A DNA stretch of 64,000 nucleotides from Chionis minor (GCA_013398295.1 VZSF01005694.1:161237-225236); one strand, 5' to 3'. Positions 48,360 through 60,787 are shown, counted from the stretch's first letter. Notes: a model not told the origin generated them from the sequence alone. Program-made: numbers and translations.

Positions 48360-51300
48360 GAACTGAGGCACAATATGAAATTTCCAGAAATTCTGGAAAG
48401 ATAACAGTTAATTTTCAAGCTTACAGAGTAGAAAATTACTATGTTTGTAGTAAAACAGTTGAGGCATTAAGAGAAATCTAATGCATGTGGCACACACCAG
48501 GGTCCTCACAAGAGGAAAACGTCAACCCCGGAATGAGAAGTTTAGTTGCCTGAGATGTGGACTTGGGAGCTGTTAGTGTCACTCTCTATGTGAAGGTGGA
48601 AATATCCATATGCTATATAACAACCAATATCAGACCATTTGGCAATGACTTAGAAAGTCTTAGTTTTAGCTTCTGTGCAGCCTGTAAAAATTCGTATCTG
48701 TCTCCTCCACCTCCCACACCATTAGCTTCTTAACCCTTAGACTACAGACCGCAGACTGCTTTTGATGTCCTGGGATGGGAATCACAGTGGAGAGACACAT
48801 TTCATTCCCTGACCTCTCCCTGTCAGACCGCCATAAAGGCAAAAGAATACATGTGTCTTGGAGGCTGGTGAGAGAGAGGCTTTGAGGACCCTGGTGTTAC
48901 AGCCTGAGTGAATGATGGAAAAGAAATGCTGGGGTCTGTCCCATGGTGCTTCTTTTTCTGTGTCTTTTCCTGTCTAACAACTTTCTTTCCTCCAGATAAT
49001 TATGCTGCCTCTTTCCAATTCTCCTTTCAATCCTGTGATTCATGTGTTCTTGGCTTCATATTGGCCAAGTTTCTACCAGCCAGATACGGAGAAGAGACTG
49101 CTTCCTCCAGGCAGGATGTATAACATCACAGATGTCAGCTCTTATACTTGCTTCCATTTAGATCTTGGACATTCACTACTTACTGTTTTGTCTCTTGTTC
49201 TAGGATCCTTGGGAAGGCTGTCACCATGTCAAAATCTGTCTCTGCCAAATGAAATCTTATAACTTAGGGGAGCATGGTTCCATATACTATAAATATTCCA
49301 GATCCATTTGTCTCTCCCTGTAGGTGAATATTTAAACTGTACCCCTTCCCCTTCCTCTTCTCCCTCTCACCTCTTTTGATTACCTTTGCTGATCATGTAG
49401 TTTCAAATGCAACAAACGTTCTCAATGAGAGATGGATTTGGCAAACAGAAATAAATGCATCTAGCAACCAGCTATCTTCTCTTCTGCCATACATCATAAT
49501 CATTCCAAAGAATTAATCTCACAAGACTTTAGTTATAAAATTCCTTTAGTTGCTTCTGCAGATAGACTTTTTTCCACTCCACTACAGTCTTTGTACAGCC
49601 CCATTCATTTATCTGTCAATTCTGAAGACAAGAACTCCTGAAAGTTCACTCATGTTATTAAAGAAACTATGTAATTGAGGAATCGGCCTGTCCTTCTCTC
49701 CTCTCAGAGTTTCATGATTTTAAAACAAACATTGTGAATATTTTCATGTAACTTGTTTTTAATATTTACCCTAATTTCAGAAGCTATCAATCTTTCTATG
49801 TGGGTTATGTCTTATTATAAGTACTAGACTCAAAGAGCATATTACTCTGACAACAGTAAAAATATTCTTAATTTCGTTAGTACCCTTCCTGTTCTGCAGA
49901 CTGGGATCAGATACAGAATGTGAGCCTTTCTGAAACAGACATAAAGCAAACAGCTTGTTAAATAGGCCACCTTTATTTAATATTCATTAATGCTCATTGT
50001 CCATGGATTCGTAACTTAATTATATTTATTTATAGAAATTTCCTATTGCAAGGCAGTTTGATTACAGCATAGTTCCTACCAGAGAAGCATGTTTAAATAT
50101 TTAACTTAACATCAAAAGCTGTAGGAAAAAAACAGACACAGTTTTTTTATGTAACTGGCCATAACTGAAAGATAGCAAAGTCCTTACCTTCTGTTCCATT
50201 TTTGTTAAGAAAAAATCAAGTCACCAGAAACTACACATTAAGCGTTTAGACTGATCTGTATGGCTGAAGAATCTCATATGTAAATGAAGGTTGAATGTAA
50301 TAATTGTCAGTGCATTCATCTCATTTTGCTGGGAATCTGCGAGATTTTCTGTGAGACTGTATTTTGTGCAGTTTACCATGAAGACACACCTGAGACACCT
50401 GTCTTTGTGAGAGACTATTGATTACCAAAGAATTGTACAACATCAGAAATCTTTCACTATTAATACCTGATCTCAGGACACATAAGAGAAATGGAAGTTT
50501 AATACATAAATTTGGGGTTGAGTAGAAAAGCCTTGTAGTCCCTTACTTGTTAAATTGGTTTCTATCAAGCACAAACAGGCAACTATATTTTATACAACAT
50601 CAAAAGCATTGAAGCATCATGTGTCAATAAGGTAAATTTTTTTATTTTATTATTTAAATAGAATAATAATTCATTCATTATAGTTCACGAATATGTTAAC
50701 AATTTTTAACATCTGTCCAAATCCTTTTTGTAATGTCGTGTTTAAATCCCCTGGGTATAAAAACCTATTACAACTAGATGTCATTCTCTTAGGAAAAGGT
50801 CACAGGTCATCCCCAGGGTACTGCCTGCCTTTATAAACGCGTTAGTAACTATAAGTTATACTGCTACCCTGATACTCTGCCATGAATTTTCTTATGAATA
50901 TTTAGTAGGTATAGTACAGCTCTATTGTGAAAAGAGAAAAGTAAGAGATAATATAAAGGTAAATCAAAGGTGTATCTGACTTAAAACACCTATATGCATT
51001 CCTCTTCTCAGTTATGAAGAAGTTCCTTTAATTGCTTAGTGGGACATTTTTCAGATCTGCTGGGCAGAATAATGCAAATTAGAGTGCAGCCAGCAGTGAT
51101 CACTATTGTACTGCAAATATACTTGATTTTCAAGAATGTAAAATTATGTGGCCTTGATCATCAAATACTCAAAAATATTTCCTTTAAAATGAGAGAAAAA
51201 TAGTCAGGTCTGATGTGCAGGAAGACCACCAAAAGACATGTGGCTAGATACTGCTTAGCATTTCCCTTAAAGCTTTTTTATTGAGCCTAGAATAGATGAC

Positions 51301-52597
51301 ATCTGTGACTACACTTTCTTCTAAGTCTGAAGACTAGTAGGGAAAAACCCCTCTGCACTTGTTAATAGTAATGTTTTCTGTTACTTATTTAACAACCATT
51401 TTCTTCTTTTATGAAATGAAATACTTTTCAAAATTGCATGTTTTTTATGTGAGTAAACATAAACTATAAATGAGCAGTACTTGTACGTATTGCAGGCCCA
51501 TGTGCTTGCCTGTGTACTTGTTGCAGTGTGCTGTCATAAACTATGCACACACAATGTCCCATGGATTGTCCTTTCTTATGAGAAGTGGCTGTACTACCTG
51601 TGTTGATTTTAGTTACATAGGGAAAAGATGAGCCAGTGCCTAGGTCCACTCTAGAAGAAGGTGCTCTCTGATCTTGTTCATAGTTCTGTATGCAGATATC
51701 TTAGCGAATTTTGGGAGTTTGACATCTTGAGGTTAAGCCTTTAAACTGTTTTTATATGGAGAGCCTCCAGAGATTATAGCCAAACTGGGGAGCCAGTGAT
51801 GATCAGCGTTGTCTGGCCAGGAATATAAAACTCCTATGTGTTGCACAGACTACAATGCAGATCGGTGTGTACTCGTCACTGGTATTCCTATCTGATAGTG
51901 TTCTGGTCCGACTGAAAATTATTCTTGTTGCAGCCAGTCTCAGCCTCCATGAAGTGACTTGCTAACTCTAGGAAATATAGGTATAGGGTATAATCCTGCA
52001 TTATGTCACAGTAGCAGTTCTTCCTGTGTACGTAATCACAGACTCTTAGGAAAACTGTTTTATAGAGATATGGACAACCTTTCAACTCCACACAGAGTTC
52101 TGTTCAGATGATATATATGTAGATTCTTTCCACCAATGCCTCTGATGCCTTCTGTTTGCAGACAGAGTATACAGTTAGCGATTAATCAATCAATCACTTT
52201 TTTCATTAGTGTTTTGATCAGCCGACACTGTAGTTCTTAGCCTGCAAATGTCAGCTCACTTCCTGGAAGGATGGTGTGTCTCCAGAAGCAATGCTAGTCT
52301 CATAAATAGTGGAACGAGAAAGTCACGTGCTGCTATTGAAGACCCGAGACTATTGCTGGTACAGAGAACTGGGCATTATCTTCCTTAAATGAAATTTCTA
52401 TATGTTTGTATAATTCTATGAGAGAATCGGATGCAGAGGGTGAGCATTTTCCTCTGAAAGATGGTTATGCACACAACTTACATGAGCCAGGGCAAAGACC
52501 TACTGCATGGCTGTACCTGGCTCATGTGTTTGCCTTGAGGAATTCCGACCCTAACTCAAGCATGGCTGCGAAGAACAATACGGACGTAACATAGCAG

Positions 52598-52621
52598 TAT
52601 AAATTGCTTTATAAATTGCTT
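52598..52621 (+). repeat. 12-bp tandem duplication
   Basis: TATAAATTGCTT occurs twice in direct succession without mismatch. Confidence 0.9.
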
Positions 52622-52687
52622 TGGTTTCAGCTTTAGCTTTGAGTGTATGATTAATCTGCTGTATGCATGTGGTAACCTGCTGTCGGT

Positions 52688-52761
52688 GACTCTGCTTGAG
52701 TGTGGGGATTGGATCTGATACCCTCCAGAGGTCCCTTCCAACCTCAGCTATTCTGTGATTC
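52688..52761 (+). mobile_element. CR1 3'-end fragment H, plus strand
   Basis: Contains GACTCTGCTTGAGTGTGG, GAGGTCCCTTCCAACCTC and ends AGCTATTCTGTGATTC, the CR1 3' terminus. Only about 70 bp remain. Confidence 0.88.
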
Positions 52762-52849
52762 GCATATATTCACAAGTCATTATTCTGTATAGAATGACCT
52801 ATCTATGACCCTGGAACAAAAATACAGGAGTACAGAGAGGGTGGACCAC

Positions 52850-52954
52850 CTCACTACTGGTCAGTTACTACTGCGATGGTAGCAGAGGACTTGACAGTCG
52901 ATACCCAAGACCCAGAGTCTTTAAATAAACTCACTAATGGTCAGTTACTACTGC
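52850..52954 (+). repeat. Pair of 25-bp direct repeats, 80 bp apart
   Basis: 52850-52874 and 52930-52954 share 24 of 25 bases (core GGTCAGTTACTACTGC). The sequence between and after is unrelated, so this is not a simple tandem duplication. The second copy encodes part of the LTNGQLLL peptide of the retrotransposon-like fragment. Confidence 0.9.
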
Positions 52955-53094
52955 TTAAAGGCATGCAGCTTTGGGGATGGGGTAAAATTAATTTATGCAA
53001 AATCAAAGAGATCAAAGCAGGGAAGATGAGTTTGTACTGCTGGGTCTGGATGACTGTAAGCAAAAGAAATGGTCTGGGCCAGCCCATGGGATGA
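52876..53094 (+). pseudogene. Possible Pao/BEL retrotransposon fossil (DUF5641-like)
   Basis: A 72-codon frame. Its first third reads LTVDTQDPESL and then LTNGQLLLLK. In the region just after the integrase core of Pao/BEL LTR retrotransposons (DUF5641) the usual pattern is RPLT, a few residues, DP, a Leu, LTPNHLL and Lys. The spacing of LT, DP, L, LT, LL and K agrees. A preceding TTAMVAE resembles the upstream AE...N.RPLT segment with some residues lost. The downstream tryptophan-rich RRWRxVQYL block expected in the family is not found in any frame, so the fragment is short or decayed. This is family knowledge from memory; chance similarity is possible. No LTRs or other pol domains are seen nearby. 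Confidence 0.35.
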
Positions 53095-53109
53095 TTCTTG
53101 TAATCTAGA

Positions 53110-55860
53110 GGATAAAACCTAGAATTATTTTAATTCAGAGCAGTGTGGGTAATCACTGCCAAAAATGGTTGCTGAGTTTGTGTATGCAAGTGTTGCTGTT
53201 ATTATCTATAAACATGCTATGTTACTTCTGCTATTTTGGGTAAGTTATTAGGTAAGGGTATGGCAGTAAATATACATGCATAAATATGCATATGTATGTA
53301 TTATTCTTTTGAATTTTTTGGGAGTAAATACAAGAAATAGTAATTTGTAATTGAAAGGCATTGTATGTATTGTGATTTCCTTTCTCTCCTACACCTCTGT
53401 TTCTGCTCACTCTGTTGTTTTGGTACAATAAACAGTGAACACATAGAACATGCAAGGAAAAAAGAAAGGAAAAAAAAAAGAGTAAAGCTACTAAGTGGAA
53501 TTCCCCTAAGACCTTTCTTGGAGAGAAGATTTGGCAGAAATGAAAGATGTTGTTACTTTTGTGCTTGTGGAAAAAACACTGTTTTCTTTTATATTGCTTT
53601 CCAAGCCCTCCAGTTTTGGTTTGGCCCATGGAAATAGTCCTAACTGACAGATGTTCCAATTGAAGTTGTAATAAATCCTTAAAAAACATGACTAAAACAG
53701 CAGCAGCACCATCCTTTGTCCTTTGATGTGTGTTAGAGACCCCCATAGAAATTTAAATCAAATACAGCTTCTACCACTAAACCAGTAAGTTGTGAAAGAA
53801 AGTTTCATTCTTTTCGAGAACCAGAAGCAATTATCCACAGCTCAAAGCATTTCAGACAGCATAATGAGGGTGTATTAACCAGTCAATTGGACTAATCTGA
53901 GTGACCATCAGTACTGCAAGCAAAAGAGGCCTTATTATAGTTACAGTTATTACACTGCTGCAGTTACAAGGTTACTTAGAAAACTGAACTCAATCTATCA
54001 GCATATTAGAGACTGAAATGCCAAATCATCAAATGGGAAGCCTTAATATACCATTTAGAAATGCTGAGATTAAGAAGATGTCTATGTAGAAACTTAGAGG
54101 GTATAGGATCTCCTTGACATAATTCTTCTCCATATTCTGGACCAGTCATTCATCTGAATGACGTATGGGAAGTTTCCCTACTTTTTCATCTTTCTGGAAG
54201 TTTCCTTCATCTTGAAAGTTTCAATAGACTATTCTTGCATTGTATGTTCTCATTTAAATGAACTCACCAATAAGAATATGTTTCATTATTATGGATTTTT
54301 TTTTAATTTGTCTAATAAAAGTGAAAGAGCTAGCATAAATGTCAATACTTCATTACAGGATGTGGAGCAGTTAGTAATCAGGAAACACAAAAGGTTATTT
54401 CATGACTGGTGAAGATGACCATGTTTTTTGCTCTCAAAATATGTGTGGTGTGGACCAGGACCATAAACAAAATAGATTTTCTGCTTAAAATTAAGATGGA
54501 ATGAGGGAGAACTTGGAGTGGGACTTTGAGTCAAATGAACTCAATAAATGAACTACCAAGATTAGTAACAAAAAGTCCATATGAAAAGGCAAGACACACA
54601 GAGAAAGACAACTTGCTCTGATCCAAACATAAGACACTGCAAGAAGCACTAAACAGAAATCTAGTAGTGAGAGGAAAACCTGTTGCGAAACGCTCTTTTT
54701 ATTGCCTGGAGTGAATTGACATTTCTCATTGCCATATCCATGGAAGGTGAGGAAACGATACTTCGAGTATTATGGAATTAAAGTTCTTCAACAAAAACAG
54801 ACTGAAAAAAAACTACCCCAAAACTGAAAGAAAACTCCTGCATCAAGATACAACAGGATAAAAATGAGGTGACTTAGCAGAAAAAGGTATTTCTTTGTTT
54901 GGATTCTTCTTATACAAGCAGATGACTGCTTTCACCAGAGAATCAAATCTATCAACTAAATAAGCCAAATGGAAATCTGATGCAGGCATGACCTAAATTT
55001 GACTTTGCAGCTAGGCTTAGAGGTTGGTTGGCTTTGGGAGCTGATATTGGATGAGCTTCCTTGCCTTTCTTCCAGAAATCATTGATTTTAATCTCAACCA
55101 AGTTGTTTAGAAACACTTACACAGATACCAGATGGTAATAGAGACTGAATGTATGTATAGCCAATAAATTTAGTCTTTAGTGGATATTGAGGTGTAGCAG
55201 CCTGGGAGCATTTCAATACAATATTTTGCTGGCAGATGTGAACATACTTTAGCTGTATTCCAAGCCAGTTGGTTGCAAACCAACTCCAACCCCAAAGTTA
55301 TATTACAACAGTTGTGTAACATGCTACTCAAGGTGATAAGTCCAGACCAAATTACTAAAAGTACCATTTGGCTCATGAACAATGTACTGTCATCAGCTTA
55401 TTGTGCCACTTTGCTGAGAAGGGTACCTCAGTCTCCTTACGACAGTTAGTACAAGACAATTAAAAGGGAGGGTATTCTGCGAGACTTACTTTGATTATCT
55501 CCTCAAATATTTCAGAATTTCTTTAAAAAACTGACTTCTCAGGTTCAGAAGAGGTTCAGCATTCATCTCTTCTGATTCTGCTTTAAAACCATGTGTGTCC
55601 AATTCTCCTGTTCTGTCATCACTCCTGCTCTCTTTTCTGCTCCAACAGCTTCCACTCTCGTTCCTCTGCTGTTCTGTTGTCTCTGGGCTTAGCAGTTCCT
55701 TCCCTCACTTTAGGATACAACCACTAGCTTAGGTTGCTTTCACGAAATACACAAGATGGACATCCATCAGTCCAGCACCAAGAAGAAAAGAAATGGAGTA
55801 ATCTGTGCAACTGTGGAAGTCTTTTTACAATCAGTACAAATACATGCAGTATTTATGTAC
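53110..55860. other. AT-rich unique sequence, no gene seen
   Basis: No exon or recognised repeat. A purine-rich stretch with A runs lies near 53457-53483. The 171-codon minus-strand frame (53231-53746) crosses it and looks like chance: it is rich in Phe, Leu, Ser and Lys without any domain. Confidence 0.55.
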
Positions 55861-55900
55861 TTATAGAAAATTTTATATAGTTATAGAAAATTTTATGTAT
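55861..55900 (+). repeat. 20-bp tandem duplication
   Basis: Two adjacent 20-bp units starting TTATAGAAAATTTTAT, with differences only in the last few bases (ATAG against GTAT). It lies about 70 bp from the 3' end of CR1 copy E. Confidence 0.9.
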
Positions 55901-56057
55901 TTATATATATTTAAGTATTGCTATGTTTTTAGATTTGTTTTTTTCCTATGGCAATAAATAGAAATAGAAATGTAGAATCATAGAATGGTTTAGGTTGAAA
56001 GGGCCTTAAAGATCATCCAGTTCAAACTCCCCCTGCCATAGGCAGGGACACCTCCCA

Positions 56058-57380
56058 CTAGAACAAGTTGGTCAAAGCCTCATCCAACCCAGCCTTGAAC
56101 ACTTCCAGGGATGGAGCACCCACAGATTCCCTGGACAACTTGTTCCAGTGCCTCACCATCCTCAGAGTGAAAAATTTCTTCCTGAGATCTAATCTAAACC
56201 TGCCCTCTTCCTGTTTGAAGCCATTACACCTCATCCTGTCCCTATGTGTCCTTGTAAAAAATCCTTCTCCAGATTTCCTGTAGGCCCCTTTCAGATACTG
56301 GAAAGCTGCTATAATGTCTCCTTGGAGCCGTCTCTTCTTCAGGATGAACTCTCTCAAGCCTGTCTTCATAGGAGACGTGCTCTAACTCTCTGATCATCTT
56401 TGTGGCCTTCTTCTGGATCCACTCCAACAGGTCCGTGTCCTTCTTAGGTTGGGGGCTCCAGAGCTGGACACCGTATTCCAGGTGGGGTCTTATGAGAGCA
56501 GAGTAGAGGGGCAGAATCACCTCCCTCAACCTGCTGGCCATGTTTTTTTGATGCAGCCCAGGATATGGTTCACCTTCTGGGCTGCAAGCGCACATTGCCA
56601 GCTCATGTTGAGCTTCTCATCTACCAACAGCCCCAAGTCCTTCTCCTCAGGGCTGCTCTTGATCCATTCTCCACCCAGCCTGTATCTGTGCTTGGGATTG
56701 CCCCTGCCCACGTGCAGGACCTTGCACTTGGCCCTGTTGATCTTTGCCTTGTTGAACTTCATGAGGATGGCACAGGCCCACCTCTGAAGCCTGTCCAGTT
56801 CCCTCTGGATGGCATCCTTTCCCTTCAACATATCAACCACTTCACACAGCTTTGTGTCTTCGGCAAACTTCCTGAGGGTGCGCTTAATCCCAGCATGCAT
56901 GTTGCCAGCAAAGATGTTGAACAGCACCAGTTCCAGTACTGACCCTGAGGAATGCCACTTGTCCGTTGTTTCCCCTTGGAGATCAACCTGTTGATCGCAA
57001 TTCTTTGAGTGCGACCATCCAGCCAATTCCTTATCCACCAAGTCCATCAACTCCGTGTCTCTCCAATTTAGAGACAAGGATATCATGTGGGACCTCATGA
57101 AGTTCAACAGGGCCAAATGCAAGGTGCTGCATGTGGGCAGGGGCAATCCTAAGCACAGATACAGGCTGGGTGGAGAATGGATCAAGAGCAGCCCTGAGAA
57201 GAAGGACTTGAGGGTGTTGGCAGATAAGAACACCTTCCATAAGTCCAGGTAGATGGCATTTGTTGCTCTCTGCTTATCCGCCAATGATGTAACCCCGCCA
57301 TAGAGGGCCACCAAATTTGTCAGGCTTGACTTGGCCGTGGTGAAGCCATGTTGGCTGTCACCAATCACCTTATTTTCCAT
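56058..57380 (-). pseudogene. CR1 copy E ORF2 remnant (RT)
   Basis: The main minus-strand frame (57380 down to 56526, 284 codons) starts MENKVIGDSQHGFTTAKSSL, reaches ATNAIYLDLWKVF at motif A and then translates the inverted segment as nonsense. It resumes around LAGW and continues through LVLFNIFAGNM, KFAEDTKLCEVVDM (FAED in place of FADD), [20 protein letters not shown] and [17 protein letters not shown]. The A-run deletion near 56545 moves the next block (PLYSALIRPHLEYGVQLW) to the frame at 56595-56242, and another shift puts the C-terminal block (RLQGDIIAAFQYLKGAYRKS) in 56369-56058. The long open frame is a relic, not a gene. Confidence 0.88.
57093..57230 (+). repeat. Inverted CR1 RT segment inside copy E
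   Basis: On the plus strand this 138-bp piece encodes [20 protein letters not shown] and continues to DLRVLADK, the same RT block that copy E carries on the minus strand at about 56626-56765. It lacks the KAKIN insertion found in copies C and E, so it comes from a different CR1 variant and is not a simple inverted duplication of the neighbour. It replaces only a few bases between motif A and PHDILVSKLE. Confidence 0.88.
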
Positions 57381-57400
57381 GTGTCTTAACAGAGTTTACA

Positions 57401-60400
57401 GATATTCACGGTCTTATTGATGAGTTACCTTCCACTAACAGATCGTTCAGGTGTATCAGATTCTGTCCAGTTAGGTGACTTTTTAAGAACTGCAACAGTA
57501 TTACAAACATGAAATAAATTCTCTGGCTTCATTCAAGTTTTATTTGAGCACAATAATTACAATTTGCATAATTAAACAGGTCTGCAACATTCTAAAACAT
57601 TATTCCTACTTCTAATAATTGTCTAAAAGCATGTTTTTAGTTACTCAGTGACAGAGGAACAACGAATCATTTGTCCTCATTGGATAAAAGATACCCCTTT
57701 AATTCTTGATTAATTTGTGAAGAATTCAGATAATTTTATAGCCTTATAGTTCCCAGAAATTTTCTTTTTTAAAAGCTTTAGCTCAATGTTCATTTTGATT
57801 CAGCTGTTCTATAATGATGTGTTTCGTACTAGATTGTTTACAGTTGGTGCATAGATAAATCATAAATAGGAATTCAAATTCTTTGCTAGTTATTCATATG
57901 AGTTTCATTACAACCACACTGCAGGCAGTGATGTACTTCAAGGATTGTGCTGATGCTGATGTTATAAAGCAGAAGAACAAATTTTCAATGGTCTGTAAAT
58001 GTCAGGAGAATCCTGATAGTAAATTATGACCTTGCTATTGACTCCTGAGTACCTTGAGCTACATTTTATGCATTTCACATAATGAAAGTGTAATGCTCTT
58101 CAGATGACATAAACAAAAGGTTGGCACAACTGACTAAATTCATGAACCAGAAGAGAACATCAGGTATTTATCAGAAGTTCTGTGAAGTTATTTATAGAAG
58201 TTAAAGTAATTTTTAGGAAAGCAGTAATATCCAGAGAGTAGTGTTGCAAGCAATACTAGTGTCTGCATTCTTAGGGGAATTAATTTTTTTTTTTTTTGGA
58301 GTTCAATATACAGAGCTCTGAGATTCAGCACATTAAACTATCTTTATTCTTAAGCATAAAATTGGAATTCTTGGCCTGCTTGTAATTTATATATTGAAGC
58401 TTTGTAGCTCTGAGGGGATACATTAATGTCCACTGCGGTGTCTGTCAGTGGCACATTCCATGACTGAGGTGCCAAGGCAAACTGAATTCAATAATACAGA
58501 GCTGATTATGGATAACAGAACGACAAGTTTGTGCCTGACATATAAGTGACCTTGTAATCCTCTCCTTAGAATTCTTGCCGGCATTCCTTCCTTCTGTCAC
58601 TCTCTTTTATTGTGTTTTAAAATTAGATTAGAAGGACTTTGGAGCAGAGACCATGCTGTCTCTTACATCCCAAGGAAGAGCTTATTTTTTACTGCACTGA
58701 AAATGTATCTATTGTGCAGAAAATTTTTTGAGTTCCTATTTTGAAATGTTAAAAATTCGTATCATCCTCATTCACATTCCTTTCATAATCCTAAGTGAGA
58801 TTCAAGAAAGAAAGTTATAAGTTGCTCATTTCATTTCATAGTAACTAAAATGCACTCCACCGGCTTCTTCCTTTTCTCAGAATTATCCAATAATGGATGC
58901 CTTAGTTTTTTCTTTCAGACCATTTGTCCTGGATTGTGCCGGATTGGCCTGCATTGGTCCTGTTTTACCTCAAACCAGGACACCATTTTAGCTGCTGTTG
59001 AAAATGTGGGTGTAATTCCAGTAATATTACAAATATTTTTTATTGTGGCTAACAAATACCAAATGTTATTTGGTCCCTTGTACAAAAAACACTGCGGTAC
59101 ATGAAAACCCAGTAAGGCAGTTACTGGATGGTATCATATTTAGGATAAACATCTTCCTATGTTTCTGCTCTTTTGTTTGGAACATGAAGGCAGTTATACC
59201 ATTCCTCTTAAAAAGGTAGTCTGTCAGGAGAAGGAATTAATGCTTTTTTGTTTGTTTGTTTTTTCTGAAGGCAGGAAGAAGAAAATGGGTAGAGGACAGT
59301 TATAAAGTAAAGAAAAGCTGTTTGAATGTAGGAACAGTTGATAGGAATGAAGTTTTGAAATTCCTAACAAAAGTTTTGAAGCTTTTGAAATGCCTTTTTG
59401 CCAAATGTCAATACCCTAGAACAGGAGTTCTTCTGCTTTAAAATAGTAGAATCATCAACTACCTTTAGTGTCCTGATCAGAAATAGCTACGAGCTTCTAC
59501 TGCTGAAAATGGCTTCTGATGAGTACACAATGCTGTACTGCAGATACATTGGGTGACATTTCGGGGGACATATGAATTCTTTACATTAGAAACAATTAGC
59601 TCCTTCAAACATTAAACAAATCCAAGAGATGTCTGAAATTTCTTATGTTTACTCCATTGGAAGCCAGCTAAGAAAAAAATAATAAATCAGTATCTGTTAT
59701 TGATTGAAGCCCTAAGGAAGATCAGAAAATCAAAGTGTAGAGAACTTGACAGATGTGGTCAATAAAAGAGGCAGTTCCCATCTGACCATGCAAAGGAAAC
59801 AGACCTTGAAATGGTTACGGGAAACTACACCAAAATAAGATATTTAAAAATATCTTACAGCTAGTTCTCAGACATGGGTTAGCTATTGGTTTTCATCACA
59901 AAGAGCCAGTGAGGATGCTGACATAGTCTGGCTACAGAATCTTGCCTGTCAATGAAACAAGGTGGAAGCAGACAACTAGTGAATTCTTCTCAAGGACCTT
60001 CTGTACTTTTTGAGTTCAGGCATCATGTAAGTCTTACATCTGTATCTGTATGGGGAGACAGGATGTTAGTGAGAGTCTACTACATATGCGTAGGAAATCT
60101 GGTGCATCAAACCTGCGGTTCACATCCAGCTGCATTGTTCAATTTGTTCAGGGTAGATCACAGCTCTTCCAAGCTGGGAGCCCATGCCCTAGGCCCAGAC
60201 CCTCACCGTCTCTTCTCTTTCACAGTTCCTGGTCCAATGCCACATTCACCTCCCTGACCATGCAAGGCCATTATCCTTTATATATTTAAGTATTTGCTGA
60301 AGACTCACTTTACAAAGTTGTTTACCAGAGACTGATCACTATAGATACAAAGATCAGGAACATTATGTCATATAATTTCTCCAGATATTTTTATATGGCT

Positions 60401-60787
60401 CCTATGCTCTACATCAAAGGTAACACTTATCTAACTACAGGTTCTACTAGCAGCATGAAATAAATGCCATTTGAGTGTGGAAACCATTCTTGTTCAAATA
60501 AGTGTAAGGAAATGTGAATTGATGGTGTTCAGGATCTCTGGTATTAGATGCCCCAGGAACACAAACAGGTTTGCACAGACAATTCCCTGAGTTGCATATT
60601 TATCCAGGAGTTTACATATAAATACATTTATTCAGACAGCTACTCTGGAGCTTTCATATTGATTTGCAGTGGACAGATAAGAAACAAATAACATGACTGA
60701 GCTCGAGTTGCTGCACACACAGTCTGCTGCAAGAGAAGACACTTATCTTCTGCTTCATCTCCACTGAAAGAGAAAAACATATAACAG
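57401..60787. other. AT-rich unique sequence, no gene seen
   Basis: No exon recognised. 57890-58160 and 58430-58600 lack simple repeats and may be conserved non-coding DNA (untested). A T14 run lies at 58284-58297. A GC-richer patch at 60100-60260 supports a 101-codon frame (59952-60257) without recognisable domains. Confidence 0.5.
58284..58297 (+). repeat. T14 homopolymer
   Basis: Fourteen consecutive T residues. Simple repeat. Confidence 0.85.

Larger units (their letters stand above)
46273..52687. other. AT-rich unique sequence, no gene seen
   Basis: No gene recognised. 47060-47480 and 50225-50480 have balanced composition and no repeats and may be conserved non-coding DNA (untested). 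A C-rich run lies at 47716-47729 and an A20 run at 48340-48359. Confidence 0.5.
55973..57400 (-). mobile_element. CR1 LINE copy E, minus strand, with an inverted internal segment
   Basis: The plus strand opens TAGAATCATAGAATGG (complement of the CR1 tail) and runs through the 3' untranslated region and about 1.2 kb of ORF2, ending near the LLRHMENK block. It is about 97% like copy C by eye through the C-terminal RT and nearer 90% in the last 350 bp. At 57093-57230 a piece of RT sequence lies in the opposite orientation to the rest, between the motif A block and the PHDILVSKLE block. It shares with copy C the five-codon insertion, the A-run frameshift and the FAED motif. Confidence 0.92.

Noticed and set aside
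53231..53746. 171-codon minus-strand open frame
   Set aside because: Rich in Phe, Leu, Ser and Lys because it reads a purine-rich low-complexity stretch; no domain.
56526..57380. 284-codon minus-strand open frame as a gene
   Set aside because: It is CR1 RT interrupted by an inverted segment; the openness is a relic.
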